From: Utricularia gibba | Taxonomy: Eukaryota > Streptophyta > Magnoliopsida > Lamiales > Lentibulariaceae | Length of the DNA: 26,003 bases | Assembly: GCA_002189035.1 (NCBI GenBank) | Contig: NEEC01000330.1 | Coordinates: forward strand, 1-26,003 | Reading direction: 5' to 3' | In this document: positions 23,015 to 26,003 of the stretch, one piece after another | Position numbering within the stretch: the first letter of the stretch is position 1 | How the letters are laid out: every line of letters begins with the position of its first letter | The notes under the pieces: generated by a model | The model's database searches: none | Told to the model about the DNA's origin: nothing | Seen by the model: the letters and a program-made list of their open reading frames with translations, nothing else | Made by a program: the position numbers and the translations under genes

Positions 23015-25212
23015 AAGCTTTTCCTTGAGAAACCATGTAGGCAGCCAATTAAAACCCAACGTTAAGAAATGCATCAAGTTTTTTGCCGAGCACAAATGAC
23101 TATGGGCCCGAGCTCGACTCGACCACCTGCTCGATACCGTTGCCCCACGAGAGCGCCTTATCAAATATAAAGCATGCGGTTGAGAAAACCATTTTGGGTG
23201 CTCATGACATCCTAACTTCAATAAGTGCATCACGATTTTCGTCGAGTAGGACCCGATGTGGCAAAGGAGTCAGACCGAACCTTGGTCAGAACGAAGTTCA
23301 CAACGACATCACCCGCCCAAAAACGACAAGCTTTTCCTTGAGAAACCATGTAGGCAGCCAATTAAAACCCAACGTTAAAATGCATCAAGTTTTTTTGCCG
23401 AGCTACAAATGACTATGGGCCCGAGCTCGACTCGACCTCCTTCTCGATACCGTTGCCCCACGAGAGCGCCTCCTCAGATATAAAGCATGCGGTTGAGAAA
23501 ACCATTTTGGGTGCTTATGACATCCTAACTTCAATAAGTGCATCACGAATTTCGTCGAGTAGGACCCGATGTGGAAAAAGGAGTCAGACCGAACCTTGGG
23601 TCAGAACGAAGTTCACAACGACATCACCGCCCAAAAACGACAAGCTTTTCCTTGAGAAACCATGTAGGCAGCCAATTAAAACCCAACGTTAAGAAATGCA
23701 TCAAGTTTTTTGCCGAGCCACAAATGACTATGGGCCCGAGCTCGACTCGACCACCTGCTCGATACCGTTGCCCCACGAGAGCGCCTTATCAAATATAAAG
23801 CATGCGGTTGAGAAAACCATTTTGGGTGCTCATGACATCCTAACTTCAATAAGTGCAGCACGATTTTCGTCGAGTAGGACCCGATGTGGCAAAGGAGTCA
23901 GACCGAACCTTGGGTCAGAACGAAGTTCACAACGACATCACCCGCCCAAAAACGACAAGCTTTTCCTTGAGAAACCATGTAGGCAGCCAATTAAAACCCA
24001 ACGTTAAGAAATGCATCAAGTTTTTTGCCGAGCTACAAATGACTATGGGCCCGAGCTCGACTCGACCTCCTTCTCGATACCGTTGCCCCACGAGAGCGCC
24101 TCCTCAGATATAAAGCATGCGGTTGAGAAAACCATTTTGGGTGCTCATGACATCCTAACTTCAATAAGTGCATCACGATTTTCGTCGAGTGACCCGATGT
24201 GGAAAAAGGAGTCAGACCGAACCTTGGGTCAGAACGAAGTTCACAACGACATCACCCGCCCAAAAACGACAAGCTTTTCCTTGAGAAACCATGTAGGCAG
24301 CCAATTAAAACCCAACGTTAAGAAATGCATCAAGTTTTTTGCCGAGCCACAAATGACTATGGGCCCGAGCTCGACTCGACCACCTGCTCGATACCGTTGC
24401 CCCACGAGAGCGCCTTATCAAATATAAAGCATGCGGTTGAGAAAACCATTTTGGGTGCTCATGACATCCTAACTTCAATAAGTGCATCACGATTTTCGTC
24501 GAGTAGGACCCGATGTGGCAAAGGAGTCAGACCGAACCTTGGGTCAGAACGAAGTTCACAACGACATCACCCCCCAAAAACGACAAGCTTTTCCTTGAAA
24601 AACCATGTAGGCAGCCAATTAAAACCCAACGTTAAGAAATGCATCAAGTTTTTTGCCGAGCTACAAATGACTATGGGCCCGAGCTCGACTCGACCTCCTT
24701 CTCGATACCGTTGCCCCACGAGAGCGCCTCCTCAGATATAAAGCATGCGGTTGAGAAAACCATTTTGGGTGCTTATGACATCCTAACTTCAATAAGTGCA
24801 TCACGATTTTCGTCGAGTAGGACCCGATGTGGCAAAGGAGTCAGACCGAACCTTGGGTCAGAACGAAGTTCACAACGACATCACCCGCCCAAAAACGACA
24901 AGCTTTTCCTTGAGAAACCATGTAGGCAGCCAATTAAAACCCAACGTTAAGAAATGCATCAAGTTTTTTGCCGAGCCACAAATGACTATGGGCCCGAGCT
25001 CGACTCGACCACCTGCTCGATACCGTTGCCCCACGAGAGCGCCTTATCAAATATAAAGCATGCGGTTGAGAAAACCATTTGGGTGCTCATGACATCCTAA
25101 CTTCAATAAGTGCATCACGATTTTCGTCGAGTAGGACCCGATTGGCAAAGGAGTCAGACCGAACCTTGGGTCAGAACGAAGTTCACAACGACATCACCCG
25201 CCCAAAAACGAC
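23015..25212 (+). repeat. A-B dimeric higher-order repeat, ~628 bp period
   Basis: Seven consecutive units alternate strictly: A at 23015, 23642, 24271 and 24900; B at 23328, 23957 and 24585. Same-type spacing is 627, 629 and 629 bp. A units share 'cacctgctc', 'ccttatcaaata' and 'ggcaaag'; B units share 'gagctac', 'ctccttctc' and 'cctcctcagata'. The next units continue less cleanly: 25213 is A-like, 25526 B-like, 25841 A. Two-step alternation indicates that the array amplified as dimers of units. Confidence 0.85.
24271..24584 (+). repeat. Representative type A unit, 314 bp
   Basis: This is a clean copy of subfamily A: 'gagccac', 'cacctgctc', 'ccttatcaaata', AAGCATGC at 24427 (halves 156 + 158), 'gctcatg', 'gattttcg' and 'ggcaaaggagtcagaccg'. 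Its only notable defect is 'caccccccaaaaacg' instead of 'cacccgcccaaaaacg' at the end. Other good A copies start at 16765, 18332, 23642 and 24900. Confidence 0.88.
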
Positions 25213-25840
25213 AAGCTTTTCCTTGAGAAACCATGTAGGCAGCCAATTAAAACCCAACGTTAAAAATGCATCAAGTTTTTTGCCGAGCTACAAATGACTA
25301 TGGGCCCGAGCTCGACTCGACCCCTGCTCGATACCGTTGCCCCACGAGAGCGCCTTATCAAATATAAAGCATGCGGTTGAGAAAACCATTTTGGGTGCTA
25401 TGACATCCTAACTTCAATAAGTGCAGCACGATTTTCGTCGAGTAGGACCCGATGTGGCAAAAGGAGTCAGACCGAACCTTGGGTCAGAACGAAGTTCACA
25501 ACGACATCACCCGCCCAAAAACGACAAGCTTTTCCTTGAAAAACCATGTAGGCAGCCAATTAAAACCCAACGTTAATAAATGCATCAAGTTTTTTGCCGA
25601 GCTACAAATGACTATGGGCCCGAGCTCGACTCGACCTCCTTCTCGATACCGTTGCCCCACGAGAGCGCCTCCTCAATATAAAGCATGCGGTTGAGAAAAC
25701 CATTTTGGGTGCTCATGACATCCTAACTTCAATAAGTGCATCACGATTTTCGTCGAGTAGGACCCGATGTGGAAAAAGGAGTCAGACCGAACCTTTGGTC
25801 AGAACGAAGTTCACAACGACATCACCCGCCCAAAAACGAC

Positions 25841-26003
25841 AAGCTTTTCCTTGAGAAACCATGTAGGCAGCCAATTAAAACCCAACGTTAAAAATGCATC
25901 AAGTTTTTTGCCGAGCCACAAATGACTATGGGCCCGAGCTCGACTCGACCACCTGCTCGATACCGTTGCCCCACGAGAGCGCCTTATCAAATATAAAGCA
26001 TGC
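25841..26003 (+). repeat. Partial type A unit at right window edge
   Basis: The final anchor begins a type A unit (gagccac, cacctgctc, ccttatcaaata) that is cut by the window just after the half-unit boundary, at AAGCATGC. The array continues to the right. Confidence 0.9.

Larger units (their letters stand above)
1..26003 (+). repeat. Tandem satellite DNA array, ~314 bp unit
   Basis: Every part of the window is made of one repeated sequence. HindIII (AAGCTT) recurs 84 times in the same context (acgacAAGCTTttccttgag), mostly 291-316 bp apart, always on the + strand. Each unit also normally carries NsiI (ATGCAT), ApaI (GGGCCC), SacI (GAGCTC) and SphI (GCATGC) sites in that order. Variation between units is mostly short deletions plus a few phased alternative motifs that define subfamilies. 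No single-copy sequence borders the array, so its true length is unknown. Such arrays are typical of eukaryotic heterochromatin (centromere, pericentromere or subtelomere), and the unit size is common in plants. I do not recognise the family, so species and chromosomal position are inference only. Confidence 0.97.
13317..26003 (+). repeat. Right array domain: regular A and B subfamily units
   Basis: Anchors lie at 13317, 13630, 13945, 14259, 14574, 14889, 15204, 15516, 15828, 16141, 16457, 16765, 17079, 17391, 17705, 18017, 18332, 18643, 18957, 19270, 19585, 19898, 20210, 20519, 20833, 21145, 21451, 21764, 22079, 22394, 22703, 23015, 23328, 23642, 23957, 24271, 24585, 24900, 25213, 25526 and 25841. 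Spacing is 306-316, mostly 312-315. Type A carries 'cacctgctc', 'ccttatcaaata', 'gctcatg' and 'ggcaaag'. Type B carries 'ctccttctc', 'cctcctcagata', 'gcttatg' and often 'ggaaaaag'. A and B tend to alternate, with BB pairs and hybrids. No unit here has the left-domain hotspot deletion. Confidence 0.92.

Noticed and set aside
1-26003. CRISPR array
   Set aside because: The period (about 314 bp) is far too long and there are no unique spacers: the whole unit is repeated.
1-26003. 5S rDNA or ribosomal spacer array
   Set aside because: No stretch resembles the 5S rRNA gene or its internal control region, and no rRNA coding segment is visible. A ribosomal spacer subrepeat cannot be fully excluded without a search, but nothing here supports it.
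1-26003. Telomeric repeats or a centromeric retrotransposon inside the array
   Set aside because: No TTTAGGG or TTAGGG runs, LTR ends or primer-binding sites were seen anywhere in the window.

Overview
The whole 26 kb window is one head-to-tail tandem satellite array. I see no protein-coding gene, RNA gene, transposon, CRISPR array or non-repetitive flank, and both window ends cut through the array, so it is longer than 26 kb. The unit is about 314 bp with a HindIII site (AAGCTT), which I use as the phase zero point. I placed 84 HindIII anchors by eye, all on the + strand, with no inverted block. A long uniform satellite of this kind points to a eukaryote. The unit size, with an internal half-period of about 157 bp, fits plant centromeric or subtelomeric satellites, but I do not recognise the family or species.

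Layout. (1) 1-10319, left domain: 35 anchored units, mean spacing about 303 bp (282-314), with many short deletions, above all in one hotspot in the second half of the unit. (2) 10320-11778, disordered block: truncated, expanded and internally duplicated units, some without HindIII, plus a perfect 9 bp inverted repeat. (3) 11779-13316, transition: five units that regain normal length. (4) 13317-26003, right domain: regular units (mostly 312-315 bp) of two subfamilies, A and B, which tend to alternate and form a 628 bp A-B higher-order repeat that is cleanest at 23015-25212.

Internal structure. The unit appears to be an ancient dimer. Its first half (H1, about 156 bp, from AAGCTT) and second half (H2, about 159 bp, from AAGCATGC) align without gaps over long stretches, with 53 of 77 columns identical in the first part by hand count. 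A conserved box, AARTGCATCA, recurs about every 157 bp. The nested periods are therefore about 157, 314 and 628 bp.

Cautions. Most unit-to-unit noise is short deletion rather than substitution, and the 10.3-11.8 kb block looks like a chain of ordered small losses. Both could be long-read consensus or assembly error rather than biology. Open reading frames in the array are translations of the repeat and are not called as genes.
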